Assembly: GCA_903813345.2 (NCBI GenBank)
Contig: CAIIXF020000002.1
Span: forward strand, 8,637,555 to 8,701,554
DNA: 64,000 nt
Source: Owenia fusiformis
Lineage: Eukaryota > Annelida > Polychaeta > Sabellida > Oweniidae
Direction: 5' to 3'
The number at the start of each line of letters is the position of its first letter. The stretch's first letter is position 1. The position numbers were made by a program, and so were the translations under genes. Below the pieces are notes generated by a model. It did no database searches and was not told where the DNA came from. It saw nothing but the letters and a program-made list of their open reading frames with translations. Positions 1 to 12,802 of this stretch are shown here, one piece after another.

Positions 1-1080
1 ACGGATATCAAATTGACACGAGAAATGCCGATCAACATACCCTTTGCAACCGTTCTTGTATTTTAAGAATATACAGGTATTATGTAATTTGAAACTGGCA
101 AAAGGATACCTGAAATGCCAAAGCAAAGTAAAAATAGCACTTTTTAAATAAATCGAACCATACAAATGGGTAGCAACAAAGGGGTAAACGTTTGGTCAAA
201 ATTGTCCAAGTGGGAAATATTTCGGCAAAATTCTAAGAGGTAAATTTGAGCCTCGAGCATGTAAAACTTGATCGCTCCCTCATCCCTCCTAATTGTAAAA
301 TCTACACAGACATACCAAGCAAAGTGTATTAATGAAAAGAAACATCTTAACTTGATTACCTGTGTCATGTTTATTTTCACCCGTCCGTCACCCTAACACA
401 ATTCACAATTATTGATACAGTCGTATATTTGCCAAGCTCTTGTCTTGTGTACGGTTCCATTTTTGTATTGACACAATAGTAGTCACTTGATATTCAAATA
501 GTGAGGTTTATATTTGAACAACCTTACTGAAACATGTAAAAAATATATTTACATAGAATCGCTAGAATGTCGCAGATTACTGGAGGTCGCTTCAAAGAAT
601 ACATCCCCCCTCCCCCTCTGGGTGGGCCCAGAAAAAATTCAGGTCCCCAAATATTGTAGGACCTCGAAAAATGGGCCTTTTGGGTATAACTTGGTCCTCT
701 GACTTGGGCCTATTTTAGGACAAATTATAACATTTTTTCCTAACTTGAAATGTCACGCTACTACTCCCTAGAAATGCATAAGATATTCTGTCTAATTGTA
801 TTGTTAAGTGTATTTTTGAAAGTACCTTATTATAACATCTAACAGTCATCCGATAAAACCATGAATAAAGAACAGATAAATAAAAATAAATAGAAACAAA
901 AAATATACTAGTAATCATTATTAATAAACCAAATAGTTTGCTCATGAACAAATAATGATCTGAGAAGTAAGAATCCACGAAGTACAATCAATGGAAATAC
1001 AGAATCGGGAGTTACAATGTGTGGAGTTAAAAGGGTTCAAAGCAAGAGCTGTTTTATAAAATAAAAAGAAAAGGAAACCT
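1..1080. other. No gene recognised
   Basis: AT-rich intergenic sequence. The short open frames here lack family signatures and plausible splice contexts. A GC-rich patch near 605-715 resembles degenerate dispersed repeat, but I cannot assign it. Confidence 0.5.
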
Positions 1081-1153
1081 TGGAGCTGCCGGGTATCGAT
1101 CCCGGTACCTCTCACATGCTAAGCGAGCGCTCTACCACTTGAGCTACAGCCCC
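1081..1153 (-). tRNA. tRNA-Ala (anticodon AGC)
   Basis: Read on the minus strand this is a complete 73-nt cloverleaf. The acceptor arms GGGGCTG and CAGCTCC pair, with a G3:U70 wobble, the universal identity element of tRNA-Ala. The D arm is standard. The anticodon stem CTCGC/GTGAG encloses loop TTAGCAT with anticodon AGC, read as IGC after deamination. The T stem CCGGG/CCCGG encloses loop ATCGATA, a variant known from other eukaryotic tRNA-Ala genes. Discriminator A73 is present and CCA is not encoded, as expected for a nuclear gene. The internal A and B boxes look usable by Pol III. No intron is present. Confidence 0.97.
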
Positions 1154-3800
1154 GTCGCTGGTATTGGTAGTACAAAATTAAGCCTAGTTGTAGAACGGTG
1201 TAGTCTATTATTAACCCGACATCTTTCTAACCGCCAGATTTGTTCGCTATTCTTTGTTCGCTATTTTAATAGTATTTACTCCGCTATTTCCCTATTCTAA
1301 TTCATTACACCTCTCTGTCTTCAACTGATACTGTACTAGTAGGCTATAGAGTGAAGCTAATAGAGGGCCATGATTTCTCATGATGGCTATTTTCATATTC
1401 AAGAATTGATACCCGGGGATTGAAACTCGAGTAGAAATCTCAAAGATTTCGTTTTAGGTTAAATTATATAGACTATTCTATTTTAGGCTATATCGGGATT
1501 GTGTGGATCTAAAAGAAAATAAACACATAAACATAAAAACAGTAGGGGCAGCAGGGCAAGACATCATGAAGCACTGGCCATCTGGGGGGAAGGCCTTAAG
1601 GCCCCAAACAGTGGGCCTTTTTGGTCATTACTGGGCCTTGAAGGCCTTATTTTTTATTTATTAAAACTGCTATGCGATCGCTAACTTTGATTAATCGGTA
1701 ACATATAAATGACTCAATGAGGATGCAGATACTCTATAGTTTCTTGGAAATGAGGGAATGAATTAGACAAGCTCGTTTTCATCTCGACATTCTGATCATG
1801 ACAGACAAATAACTTACTATGAAGAGTCTTGATGATGATATCTGGCAAAATAGTTATCATGAAATTAAGTGCCATCTCAAAAACGTAAGTAATAATTTTC
1901 ATATATTTGCATAGTCACTTCATTTAATTTGACTGAATTTTTGGCATCAAACATATAATGTATACTCAAAAGGGCTAAATAAGAATATGAATGAATTTAT
2001 TTTTATTCCAGTTTGATTTTTTTTGTAAGACTAAAATTTGTTATCTATAATTCAAGTATGCCATCTATTCTAATGGCGAAACTGGTAACTTTTTGGGCCC
2101 TCTGGGACATATTTGCGCTATGACGCGGAATTACAGCATATATGTTTTTTTTAAATTAGCCTAACTTATTTTATGATATGTCCCTCTTCCATTTTCAAAC
2201 TTATTTTTGTGTTAGCATATGCAGATATAGTTAAGGACATACTTCATACCTCAGTAAGTTGTTCTTCACATCTGACCCATTGGTTTTTGCGTAAATTATG
2301 ATGCTGTTATAAAACTTCAAATTCACTGCACATATCAAATAAATATCATATTTTCCTTCATTATTATTTACAAACATGTTTTAAGATTCAAAATCAAAGG
2401 GTTTTGGATATTTCCAATCACATTTATCTTGGGAGATTTGTGGAGCAATTTTCACATGTTAAAGTATGCTATTACACCCGCTGAATTTTTCGCTATCTAT
2501 TGACAGTCTTGAAGGTCATTAATCTAAAATACTTAATATCATTATTTTTAACTATTATGGTAGCATTCTGATACAAATGGCATCTTTCTGTTACACCTGA
2601 GGGCTGAGAAGAAATGAGATGTCATATGTTTTATCATGATGCTATGGCTGCAGGAATGTCGTCCCGCTTGTCTAATTAACGCATGGAAAAATTCAAGATC
2701 AATCAAAATCTTGAACAATGCTTCTGACCCAACAATATCTCCAATAATTATGTTAACACTTTTTATCGATTAACCAATACCCTTCACAATATCTCAATTT
2801 CACCTTCACTCTACGTAAGAGCAATGCACGTTTATTCAATCCGTATGCATATAAGTATTTCTAAAATACACAAAGTTTGAAATTGGCCGAAACGTCAAAA
2901 TGTAAGTTTTTTCGGGTAGTGTAACAAGCTTTATGTATTAGACCTACCAAATGAACCTCTTCAGTGAAATAAAAGTATTCCAAAGTATTTAAAAAAGACT
3001 CGAAATCGCGACGTCTAAAATTTTCTTGCATAATATTAGTTTTCACTTCATTATATGGAAAGCACATAAAACCTAGAGTCAAGGTCTTAGCAACATGATC
3101 AAAATTCAGAACTGAGTAGGATATAATAGTATAAAACTTTCATACCTTGGAAATCGAAGATGTCAAAACTTAGAACTGGGTACGTTAAAGAGACAGAGGG
3201 TAGCGTGGTTGGATTATGGCGGTTCAAGCTAAGGTTATTAACCAAATAGTGATTGAGTGAATTGCAGTATTTACATATAGGAAACAATAGATTATATAGA
3301 GAAGGCAAATGAGATCCTAAATATAAGTTTGTTATGTAATTAGGCTAAGCATCATGTATCATCTATGACCTCGCCTAATAATGAATCAAACAAAAGCCCA
3401 AAAGGCCAAAACAAACAATCAATCAAACAAATAAACAAACAACTTATATTGATTATAATTATCAAATCTTTGGGCAGGTTCCAACTTTTCTTATCATTAA
3501 AATCTCTTAAGTGTTATTTTATTTGTATTTCTTTCTTTTAAATTATCAAAATGTTTGGGAAATCATTTAGCACTGTCACAGTTCAATAGTCACAAATTAA
3601 AAACCAGTCACGGTCAAGAGATTGCAAAATGGCCTGCGTTATCATCCTTGCTGCAAGGGTATTTTTCAAGTATATAAATTGAATTTAAGCATAAACATGA
3701 TAAATGAAGTCCTTTGAAGAAGGATGCTGCGGTATACAATTAGGCATCAACTTTTCAAGACATTTAGTCTTATTTGCATTAAAGATCTCGTGGAATATAT
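1154..3800. other. Gene-less interval 3' of the MOSC gene
   Basis: I see no coding exon or RNA gene here. An imperfect CAAT/CAAA-type simple repeat lies at about 3405-3445. The open frames on both strands are short and carry no recognisable domain. Confidence 0.5.
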
Positions 3801-5817
3801 CTATCCTCTGACAGCGTCTCCAACTTTAATGGTACCACACACATCGACACCACAAAATGTTCCCATCAATGGCCAGTCTGCTAAAAATTTCCGAGCGTTT
3901 GTATCTAGTGTTGCCTTAAATTCAGTGCCTGGTCGATATCTACAATGACAAAATTACAAATGCCAAAATGATATCCTTATACACATTATGTCTCTGTCAT
4001 ACATAATCAGGGTGATAGTTAAATTGTAGCAAATTGCCGTATCTACGGAAAAAACTATTTTAGTGGAACACTTTTGGTACCTCTAAAAAGTGTTCCACTT
4101 GGGAGGTGTTTCACTTATAGAGGTTCATTTAACACCAAGCCAGTTCGTGTCTCTGAAAAGTGTACCATTAAGAGAGGCATCCCATGTGTAGAGGTGTTCC
4201 ACAAATTAAAGAAAGTGCCAGTTACCAGTTACAGATATTTTGGGTGAAAATGAATTTCACAATCACAAAAATGGTATTAGAAAATCGCGTTATTCTTTGT
4301 TTTTAGTCCCATTTTATACATACTGTTGCAACTTCTTTCTTGGTTGATAGTTCTTGTTGCGAGTTCCCGTTACTGGATTCACATTGGGTGCAATGCATCT
4401 GTAAGCAATGGCATGGAGGTGTACTACTGTATATCCATATAATATTTTCTTGATTAGTGCAAAGACTATTTTTAACTCATTTCTCTGTTCTAAATAGTTT
4501 TAAAAATGATAAATAGTCCGTTTTTGAACTTTAGACTCGAAAAAGGCCACCACAAGTAAAATGTATAGTAAAACTATGATGTACAGTATATAGAACTTGA
4601 CCTTGGGCAAGCAGACCACAAATGTATCTTGGTCTGATCTCCTATGTAGAAAACATCCCAAGAGTCCTCTGTATATGGCGCACAGCCCTTCACGATTAGA
4701 TTCATTCTAAAATTTGCGTCTGTTACTTTGTCCTCTTCGTCCAGCCTTGTATTCAAATCATAGACGGACTTCTCCGATATTACAGTAATAGGCGCTCCAT
4801 CACTGAATGTAGTCTTAAATTATCAAGAACAAAATATAAGGTACATACTGTAATAAATTGTATATAAATTGTGATATAAAGTCCATTGGATAAATGTAAC
4901 ATTTTTGAACTTGTAAAATTAAACTTTACCATGTCCCATGGTTTCGTGTATTGTTCAACATAAGATTCGAACGCTATCATATCTCGTTGAAAAAACACCT
5001 GTTGTTCATAAAAGTAGATGACCCGCAAGTTGGTCTTGTTCAGATAATCATTGAACCAGTTCGCTATCGTATCTCCACAATCCATGCCTCTGTTGTTCAC
5101 ACAATAGTTTCTGTAAATAGTATTGCAAGGGGGGTTATCTATGGCTGATGATTTTTTCTGTCATTGTTAAAAGACCGAAATTAAATTGCAGAGGTCTTTG
5201 GCAATTGGCAGACTAAGATCTAAGGACATATATTTTCCATTAATCGTAGAATAGAGGTCTTTGTTACAAATCTAATATGATGAAATATCAGAAAAATAAT
5301 TATTTGCATTTATAAGAAATGGTTTATATACAGTAACATCTACTATTAGCTCCAGATTTACTTTAGAGAAATCCAGACTTTTTCATGTATTGCCTTGTTC
5401 ATGCATCCACAGCTTGCCATTATATGCGTTACTGTATTGGTATTTGAGCAATTGGTATTTGAGCAATTATTGTGTTTATATGACAGATCTAGATCCAATT
5501 ACAACGTTGGTCAAAAAATGTTAACTTATTATAATCTGGCCAGTTCAGAATGGGCAACAATTTTTGACCCAGCCTGTATTTAAAACCAAATACTTGCGGT
5601 ATTGTTCTGATGATACTATTTGTGCCAAGCCTTTGTTATAAAGGCAGGTTCACATCATCCATTCCCTTTACGTGGAGCCATAGCTTATCATCACGGATGC
5701 TTGGTGTTACAAGACAAAGGGTCGGTTGTTCTTTGTTTGTGACGATTCTATCATTATCGTCGACAATCATGAAACTCCTGGAAGGAGTAAAACACCCATC
5801 GTGCACCGTGTGGCAGT
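3801..5817 (-). CDS. MOSC-domain protein, mARC (mitochondrial amidoxime-reducing component)-like
   Basis: mARC enzymes are molybdenum-cofactor proteins that reduce N-hydroxylated substrates, in vertebrates at the mitochondrial outer membrane. Five minus-strand exons were read: about 5817-5654, 5110-4930, 4813-4602, 4398-4324 and 3939-3801 (stop TAG). From 5110 onward every junction is GT-AG and phases match. The first exon reads like the MOSC N-terminal beta-barrel part (FMIVDDNDR, PSIRDDKLWLHVKGM). The second has GMDCGDTIANWF, aligning with the family's GRDCG-E-A--W segment. The third has the GCAPYTEDSW segment. The third-fourth junction rebuilds SACPRC, the Cys-x-x-Cys region that holds the Mo-ligand cysteine in mARC. 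The last exon ends GTIKVGDAV, typical of the family C-terminus. About 10-15 residues between the first two exons are unaccounted for, so one small exon or an altered exon end is missing. The N-terminal anchor was not found. A pseudogene is unlikely given intact phases in the last four exons. The related MOCOS C-terminal domain is a less likely match. Confidence 0.85.
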
Positions 5818-8063
5818 CTTACACTATACGTGTCACGGCGGACTCGTAATCTTGTCGCTTTTTTCTCTCATAGACTATTTCTGTAATTGTAGTGTTATAG
5901 TACGACTCTAACAACTTGAGTAACAAGGGCTTGTAAGCAAGACTATACGACTCACTGTCTATCAATGCACGCGATATCACACATTTTTGAAGCAAGGGTA
6001 ATGTTTCTGAATTACAGCCCTACTTCTACAGCCAGTTTCACTGTTTTATTGCGTCAGTAAAACCAAAAATAAGAAATCAAAAGATCATTATATATATGCA
6101 ATAATATATGGAAAAGTATATTCCTATTTATTGTACATAAATGACATTTGTTTATCTTGGATTGCTTCTTGGTTGGCTAATAAAGTGTGTGGCCTCTTAT
6201 ATTTTGATGCTTCTCTGCCATAGTATTTTCAAAAAAATTAACATGGCTGAACTTCTATAAATTACAAGAGGGCACAAAAAACCTAAATAATCTGAAATAT
6301 ACAAATGTCATACATGTGCAATATGAATATGCTTTTCCATAAATTATTGAAATAAGATTGTGAAATGTGCTGTATATAGTCTATCTAAGATGGTCAGGTC
6401 AAACAATATCGGGAATTATGGTATATTTTGATGCTCTGCAACCAAATATCGCGAGGTATCTTTGAATGGAAGCGAATGTGTTACAAGATTAAGAATTTAG
6501 GTGAAAAACCAAGAGACTGGTCCATAGCCAGGATTTGCCAGGGGGAGGGGGTCTTCACTTTTTAAAAAGTTCCGACCCCCTTGGCTACGGACCTGAGAGA
6601 CGTTGGTAGATTTTACCTTTTTTACCATTTTATAGATAAATTAAGTTGCATATATAACCAATAAAAAGAAATATAACACTTAGATAGAGGAAGAAAGGAA
6701 CTTTAAAATGCTTTTTATTTGAAGCTTCTGGCTCAATTTTTTGAAGGAAGTTGCATCCATTTTTGTAGAATTCAAAACAAATCTCGAAAACAAATGTTTT
6801 GCCTTGCTTATGCCACGATCGGATCCCCCTCAACGATTGAAAACCGAAAAAATGGCGATCGCACCCCCCCCTGACTGAAAGCTGGCTACGCCCCATTCCT
6901 AGTGTTGTTTCTAATTACTGAATATCCCGATTTTCTACCAAAGCATTGCAAAGGTCTAGGTGCCTTTTTCACCAAACTAAATCGGATGATTTGACTTTTT
7001 TTTGGGTACTAGTGATTTTATTATATCAGAACAGATAATTTGAAATTTTTTAAACAGATAATTTGATAACCTTGGCTTTGTTAAAGGTCATGTACTACGT
7101 ACAGCACTGTGTTTATATGCATTTTCTTCGTCAAAGGTTAACGAACGAAGTGAGGAAGGACAGACATGACAGACGGATGGCATTTGTAGTATTTCCTTCC
7201 TATATCCTCATTTGTAGTAATTAATTCTGGTCAACCGTAATCATCTTAATAGAAATGACGACAATTCAACTCTAAAGACCTTGTAACAGATATGATATGC
7301 AACCTATGGATTCTTCAGATCATTGCCCCTTTTATGGCCATATTTGGCTCTGTTTAGATAACAGAAAATGGACTTTTGATGAGGTTGAATGACTAGAGAT
7401 ATGTATACAGGTTTCGAATTTTGAGTCCATTTTGAAATTCCCGCTTGATCAGAGCTTTTAGGATGAGGGCTGACATAGAAAGTCTTTTTTCTAATAAAAG
7501 GTTCATGTCTATATTTACATTTACATTCAAAGTATGTACCCATTGTATTCGTTGGACTTCGCTTTAGCTATAGACTCTGCGCGCAGGGTAAAGTACATAT
7601 GAAGACGTGTGCGTATTTTCATAATAATTTTTTTGCGGAAAACATCCAAAATTGACAACCTTTCGAAAATGAAAAAAAGCATTGTACACTAGTAAACTAA
7701 ATCCGACAATTGGTTGGTAATTTATCGTCCGGACAATCGAACAACAAACGGATGGACGATGGCTCCCCTTTATTTCTGTGAGATAATCAATGAAAATTGG
7801 AATCATATCATTCTATTTAAAACTAAATTTCATCTATCGGTATTAATTACAAGAGGTAATGAGTTTTAATGATAATATCTAATCCAACAAGTTCCCGGTG
7901 TAAAAGGGTAGGTGGTCCTATCAAATTTTGGTCCTACTCTCTATTGATTTATATGGTGACCTAATTACAATTATTTTCCTTATTATTTATACATAGTCAG
8001 GGCCAGTAAGGGCCGGAAGGAAAGGGGACCATAATCCCCAGGGGACCATAATTTCTTTTACAC
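5818..8063 (-). other. Probable 5' intron or upstream region of the MOSC gene
   Basis: No clear coding sequence. It contains a GTAGCCAGG-family repeat (6521-6594), a related end (about 6858-6900), and a copy of the CATTCGTT...GCGCAGGGTA repeat at 7546-7590. If the exon proposed at 8064-8134 is real, this is one intron of about 2.2 kb. Confidence 0.4.
6521..6594. repeat. Short dispersed repeat with GTAGCCAGG-type inverted ends
   Basis: It begins CCATAGCCAGGATTTGCCAG and ends CCCCCTTGGCTACGG, so the ends are inverted copies around a G-rich/C-rich core. Related copies lie at about 9711-9842, 34190-34341, 39493-39651, 39835-39930, 45583-45690, 47376-47430 and 54541-54738. This is a short non-autonomous repeat family; its class cannot be decided from these copies. 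Confidence 0.7.
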
Positions 8064-8134
8064 CGGTAGCAAGAATGCGTTCTGGCACCATGGCAACAGA
8101 GCATCCACATAGTTTGATTAATTGTTCGATAATT
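8064..8134 (-). CDS. Possible upstream exon of the MOSC gene
   Basis: On the minus strand a pyrimidine-rich tract ending CCTAG precedes 71 open bases, followed by donor GGTGTAAAAG. Joined to the exon starting at 5817, the phases fit (one base plus two bases making GAC). The exon encodes about 23 residues including EQLIKLCGCSVAMVPE, which loosely parallels the YPVKSC-G-SV segment at the start of the MOSC N-terminal domain but lacks the usual tyrosine-proline. The match is weak, so this is an inference from splice sites and phase. It could equally be a chance open frame. Confidence 0.3.
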
Positions 8135-11100
8135 CTAGGCAAAGGCAAATAACACAAACAGTGGCATACAATGGATGAAACATGGTTGTTGACATAGAAA
8201 TTAGAATAAATTAATATCAATTCAGAATTCCAATTATTACTTTATTTGCCCGTTGAATTGAATTTACACATTTGATTTATATATATTATAAGTCCCGGTA
8301 ATTACTCCATCAGAAATCAATTATTTCTCATTAAGTCGCTTAGTTATCTGGCAGTTTGAGGAGATAGTTAAAGAGCTAGGTCCTTGGAATTGCAATAGTA
8401 GTAATTTGACGTTTCGATGGTAGGTCGGGGGAAACAATTAGAGTTTTGCATCACGTTTTCTGGAACGTATCCGTTTTCGTAACGTATCGATCGAAAGACA
8501 ACCATCCTTTAAATGTACGAATACCCTGGGACTAAGGTACGTAATCTTCCCCGAGGCTAGAGATATATAAATGGTAGAAAAAGCTGCAGATAAGTGACTG
8601 TAAAATTCTGTGAAAATATTAGACAAACTCATATAATACAAAACATTCAAAATATAACTGCCATTATTTCATATTCAAAGTCTAATGACAGTAATTGCAG
8701 CTTCTTTTGGGTCATTTTTTGTCGTTCCTATTCAGAGAGTAGTTGGAGTTATTACTGAGAACCAGGGTACCACCATAAAAGGGGAATCGGTAAACTATTC
8801 CGAGGTTAAGAAGTATAAAACAACAGGCATTTTATTTGTCAGTTACTTCAAGATTGGATCACAAAATGAATGGAAATAATAAAAATATATGATAAAAAAA
8901 GTACAAAGAAAATATCAATATTTGATTATTTTTCCTGTACGTATTCTTCAACGTCAACAAAATGAAATAATCTAGTATACACAAAGAATAGACGAATGTT
9001 TTGATGTCACTAGCTAATTCAATATTACCAGAATAAAAATAGAACTTCAAATAGGGTGCATGGACCTTGGAAAGTAGTTGTTATAAGAGGTTAGACTATC
9101 TATTGTTGCTTAATAGATTAAGGTACTGCGCTTGATTTACATTGAATCGATATCACTCCAAAGATCAATGGATTAACGGATTATCTACGGCGATTATAAG
9201 ATTAGTGTATTTTGAACATTACCCAAGAATACTTCAGTTGTATTTTTTGGCCAGGATTTTAGTCACTATGTACAAAAAGTACTAGAATAGTAGTTATATC
9301 TATTCGTGTTGAGGATATCACTTATAGACTTGGATATAACTTGCTGGAAATTGAAGATAACTAAGGAGATTACCTTTCACACCACCAGGATACATTTTTG
9401 TACTTGGTTAAAGCTAAGTTGAAGGTGGAACGAAAACAGGAAAATGGTATACTGCTCGATTGGTTTCAGTCAGAATGTACTTATCGAGAAAACGATAGGT
9501 AAGTTTTCACGAAAATACTCTCATTTATACCTTTTGACATTCATGATCTGTGATGGTGAGTTTGAAACCATTTACTTTTATTTTTAATTTGACATATTTT
9601 ACATTTACAAATCCAGATTATGCGATGTACAATCTAGTAATATCAGAGAGCATGAATTTTTCGTACACATTATAAAGCTTGCATAATTCATGTAGACTTA
9701 AATAATTTTTGGCTGGCCCAAAATTGCTTAATCATGAAAAGTGCTCGGAATGGTGAAAAACTGCATAATTTTGAAATAATTTTTGGTCGGGGTGAGGAGG
9801 TCGCTCTATCCCCCCCTCCGACCCCCTGGCTACGGGTCTGACACTGAGATGTCAAAATCAAAGCAATTTTAAGGGGAACATTTTGGACAGATTATCACGT
9901 CATTGTGCCATCGGGTCTTTACTTTCGGAAGCAGGGACGAGATACCCATTTACATATAAAATATCTCATTAAACAAACGTATGATGCGAGACTACATCAT
10001 TTAATGTCAGCCAGAATTTCCAGTCATAATTTGTGTTCTTTTGGATTAGTTTTTTGTATTTTTTGTCTTTTGAATATTGTATTTTTCTTTGAGTTGTTGT
10101 CATCGCTATTTAACCTTTTCGTGTTTTCTCTATTTTTGTCTAGATGGTCTTTTGACAGTTTGATTTAATTTCATCGCATGGGGATCTTTTGGTGTCCTGA
10201 TTTGTTACACTCGTGAGTAGACCCTTTTGTTTTGGTCTGTTGCCATCGTAACTGGCTTTTGGAGTCTTCTTCTTAGTTATGTTTACATCTGTTTCCAGGC
10301 TCTGTCGGTGACATTGAGTCACCTAGTATCCAACTCGCTCAAGTGTTTTATATCTTTATGAGCATTTTTCGTGATCAGTATATATCGATTCGTCTTAATT
10401 CATTCAAGTTTCAAAGGAAACACGATGTCCGTAAACAACTTTAAGATTTGCCCGTGTCATTTACTCGTTTACTTCAATGAAATGACATGCGTACGGAAAA
10501 TAACTTGGCTTGAATGATAGTTTAATTACCACCCAACTCACTTAAAAATCAAACGTGTCACCCTGACTCAATATTCTGTGCCTAAGGACCGTTTGGCATA
10601 GTTTATCTTGAGTATTCAATACGTGAGATCAAGACTGTATTTTTGTATGCCCGCGGTGCTAGTGAATTGCGTAATATCTCAATGAGTTTTCTGCCCAAGT
10701 ATCATTGAAATGAAAAATAAGTCCTGCAGTGTTCATTACATGCGCATGCGTTTTTACACTCACACAATTCTTTTGAGAGACACCACTGCCGACAAGATTG
10801 ACACATCGTGTAAGTGCGGTGTAAGTGCGGTGTAAGTGCGCTTGGATGAACTGTGTGTGACCATGTAATTTGAACATCAGGGACTCTAAGGGAATTCAAA
10901 AACGCAGTCCAAATGTTTGTGAATCAAAGTTAAATTTAAACGTTGTGAGCGATTTCTTCTTTGTTTTAATCTTTCTTTACATGTTAGAAATAGAGATCAT
11001 GAGAAATGTGAACTTATATGAGGAGGAATACTATTTTAATATAGATTTTATCAGCAGCACATCAACGTAATGTATGATATAAGATAAAAGGTCCACCAAG

Positions 11101-12160
11101 CCACAAACAATAAAAGCATGCCACGACCCGTTCAAAAATTTATGATAAATGTAAAAATACACGGCACGGTAATCAACAATATATTACGTAAATTTAATAT
11201 TGCTTCTGATGAGAAAAATATGGTCCGTAATGGATACATACTTGGAAAGAACGTTAAATGGTTTCATTATTTCCATTTATCATATACAGTAGCATGTTTG
11301 CAGGGAGTGGAAGGTAGTTGACTTTATCGAGACTTTTTCTCGATGCATGAGGCCTCGAAATAGACCTCATCGCGGCCTAATTTTCATTACATTGAAGATT
11401 TTTAAAATAGCCAATGATATTAAAGATACTTTGCTCAACTTTAATGATTTATCCCCCACTTATCAACCTTAGTTAAACCCCAACAAACAGTAGCACAATC
11501 ATGTACAAACATATTTATTTGGATTTGATAGTATCCTAATGATAAAAGTGATACTAGTCTATTTAATTATAATTAAAAGTTATCTGACTCAAGGATACAT
11601 CATATTAAATGTCGGTAAATATTTATTCTGATAGGATAAATGACACACACTTAGACTTATTAATTTTTCATCCTCTACGCACGTTGTACAGGATCAGTGC
11701 AATCCAGATCCAGCAAAAAAGCAAACTTGCAAAATCCAAAGTAGATATCTTTCAAACACTACTCATTATTGATTGCACAGCAATATTTTGTTCATTTAAA
11801 ATCAATTACCCCTTAATTCTCTGGAGAAAACATAGTCGAGGCATCGTTACACTTCCAAGCTGTTAATCCACTCAACCCGGACGGCGAACATGCACTCGGA
11901 TGCAGCGGGTTTGTATGACGTGATTCTAACAGCTCTTGACGTGTATTTACTGATAGCACTTTAGATAATTACATAGGGAATTCATTACCATTAGGTATTG
12001 ATATGGTGCCTGTCTATATTTTGTTTCGGCGTCATTGTTAATTTTAGATATTTGTCGTCTTCCATATAAGGATAATCTAATCACGAACGTATTTCTATTT
12101 TCTCAGAAATTACGCTTATTATGAAATGCAGTATATGAACTTTGAAATATGGCTCAAAAT
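8135..12160. other. Gene-less interval
   Basis: No convincing exon was seen on either strand. A GTAGCCAGG-family copy lies at about 9711-9842. An 11-bp unit close to GTAAGTGCGGT is repeated three times at about 10811-10845. The open frames here have no domain or splice support. Confidence 0.45.
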
Positions 12161-12161
12161 A

Positions 12162-12261
12162 CAGGGTGTCCTGCATGAAGTCTCTACCATTACAATACAA
12201 ATTGTAATTGCAAAGAGACTGTATTTTAAAGTCTGTGTTACGAGATTTCCTGAAGACCCTG
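12162..12261. mobile_element. Very short mariner-type MITE relic
   Basis: About 100 bp with ends beginning CAGGGTGTCCTGCATGAAG and closing CTTCA(G)ACCCTG in inverted orientation. The CAGGGTGTCC end matches the larger MITEs at 52746-53285 and 57414-57884. TA lies at the outer edges. No coding sequence. Confidence 0.55.
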
Positions 12262-12379
12262 TACATTTTGAAGTGAACATATCTCAAATTGCTACTCATT
12301 GACTAATTCTTTGACAGGTTTTATCCTATGCCAAGTAGAGTTTTAGGGAGATAAGTTGGTAAGATATATCCCGTATCCT

Positions 12380-12720
12380 GATTTTGAGGTTTCCATATCC
12401 AGAACCTCCATATCTCCCACTCGAACGGTGCATATCTTCCCGCTTCGGGCGGTGCATATATTCCTGCTTCCGGTAACAATAAAATGACTTTGCATTTGAA
12501 TGATTTGTCTCTTTTTACACCTTGTACTATTGAAATGGCCATATGCCCCTGAAAACCCTACTTGGTATAGGGTAAAGCAGTTATGTACGGTCGGTTTGGA
12601 TATTGGGTTCATCCCTCGTGAGATATGCACATCTACCTTCGGTCCCTCCGGTCCCTCGGGTAGATATGCATATCTCCCTCTGGATAAACCCCATATCCAA
12701 AACCTTCCAGTACATCACCC
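12380..12720. repeat. Cluster of short palindromic GCATAT/AGATATGC motifs
   Basis: Motifs such as GGTGCATATCTTCCCGC, GTGCATATATTCCTGC and AGATATGCACATCTACC recur in both orientations, together with CCATATCC/GGATATGG boxes. The arrangement is partly inverted and would fold into hairpins. Open frames on both strands across it are by-products of this structure. I do not recognise the family. Confidence 0.45.
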
Positions 12721-12802
12721 TTATATATCATATTGGCTCTAGGCCCAAAACTCACCCCCTCTCGATAAATAACTTCTATATTCATAAAAAGTTCGTTTGT
12801 TT

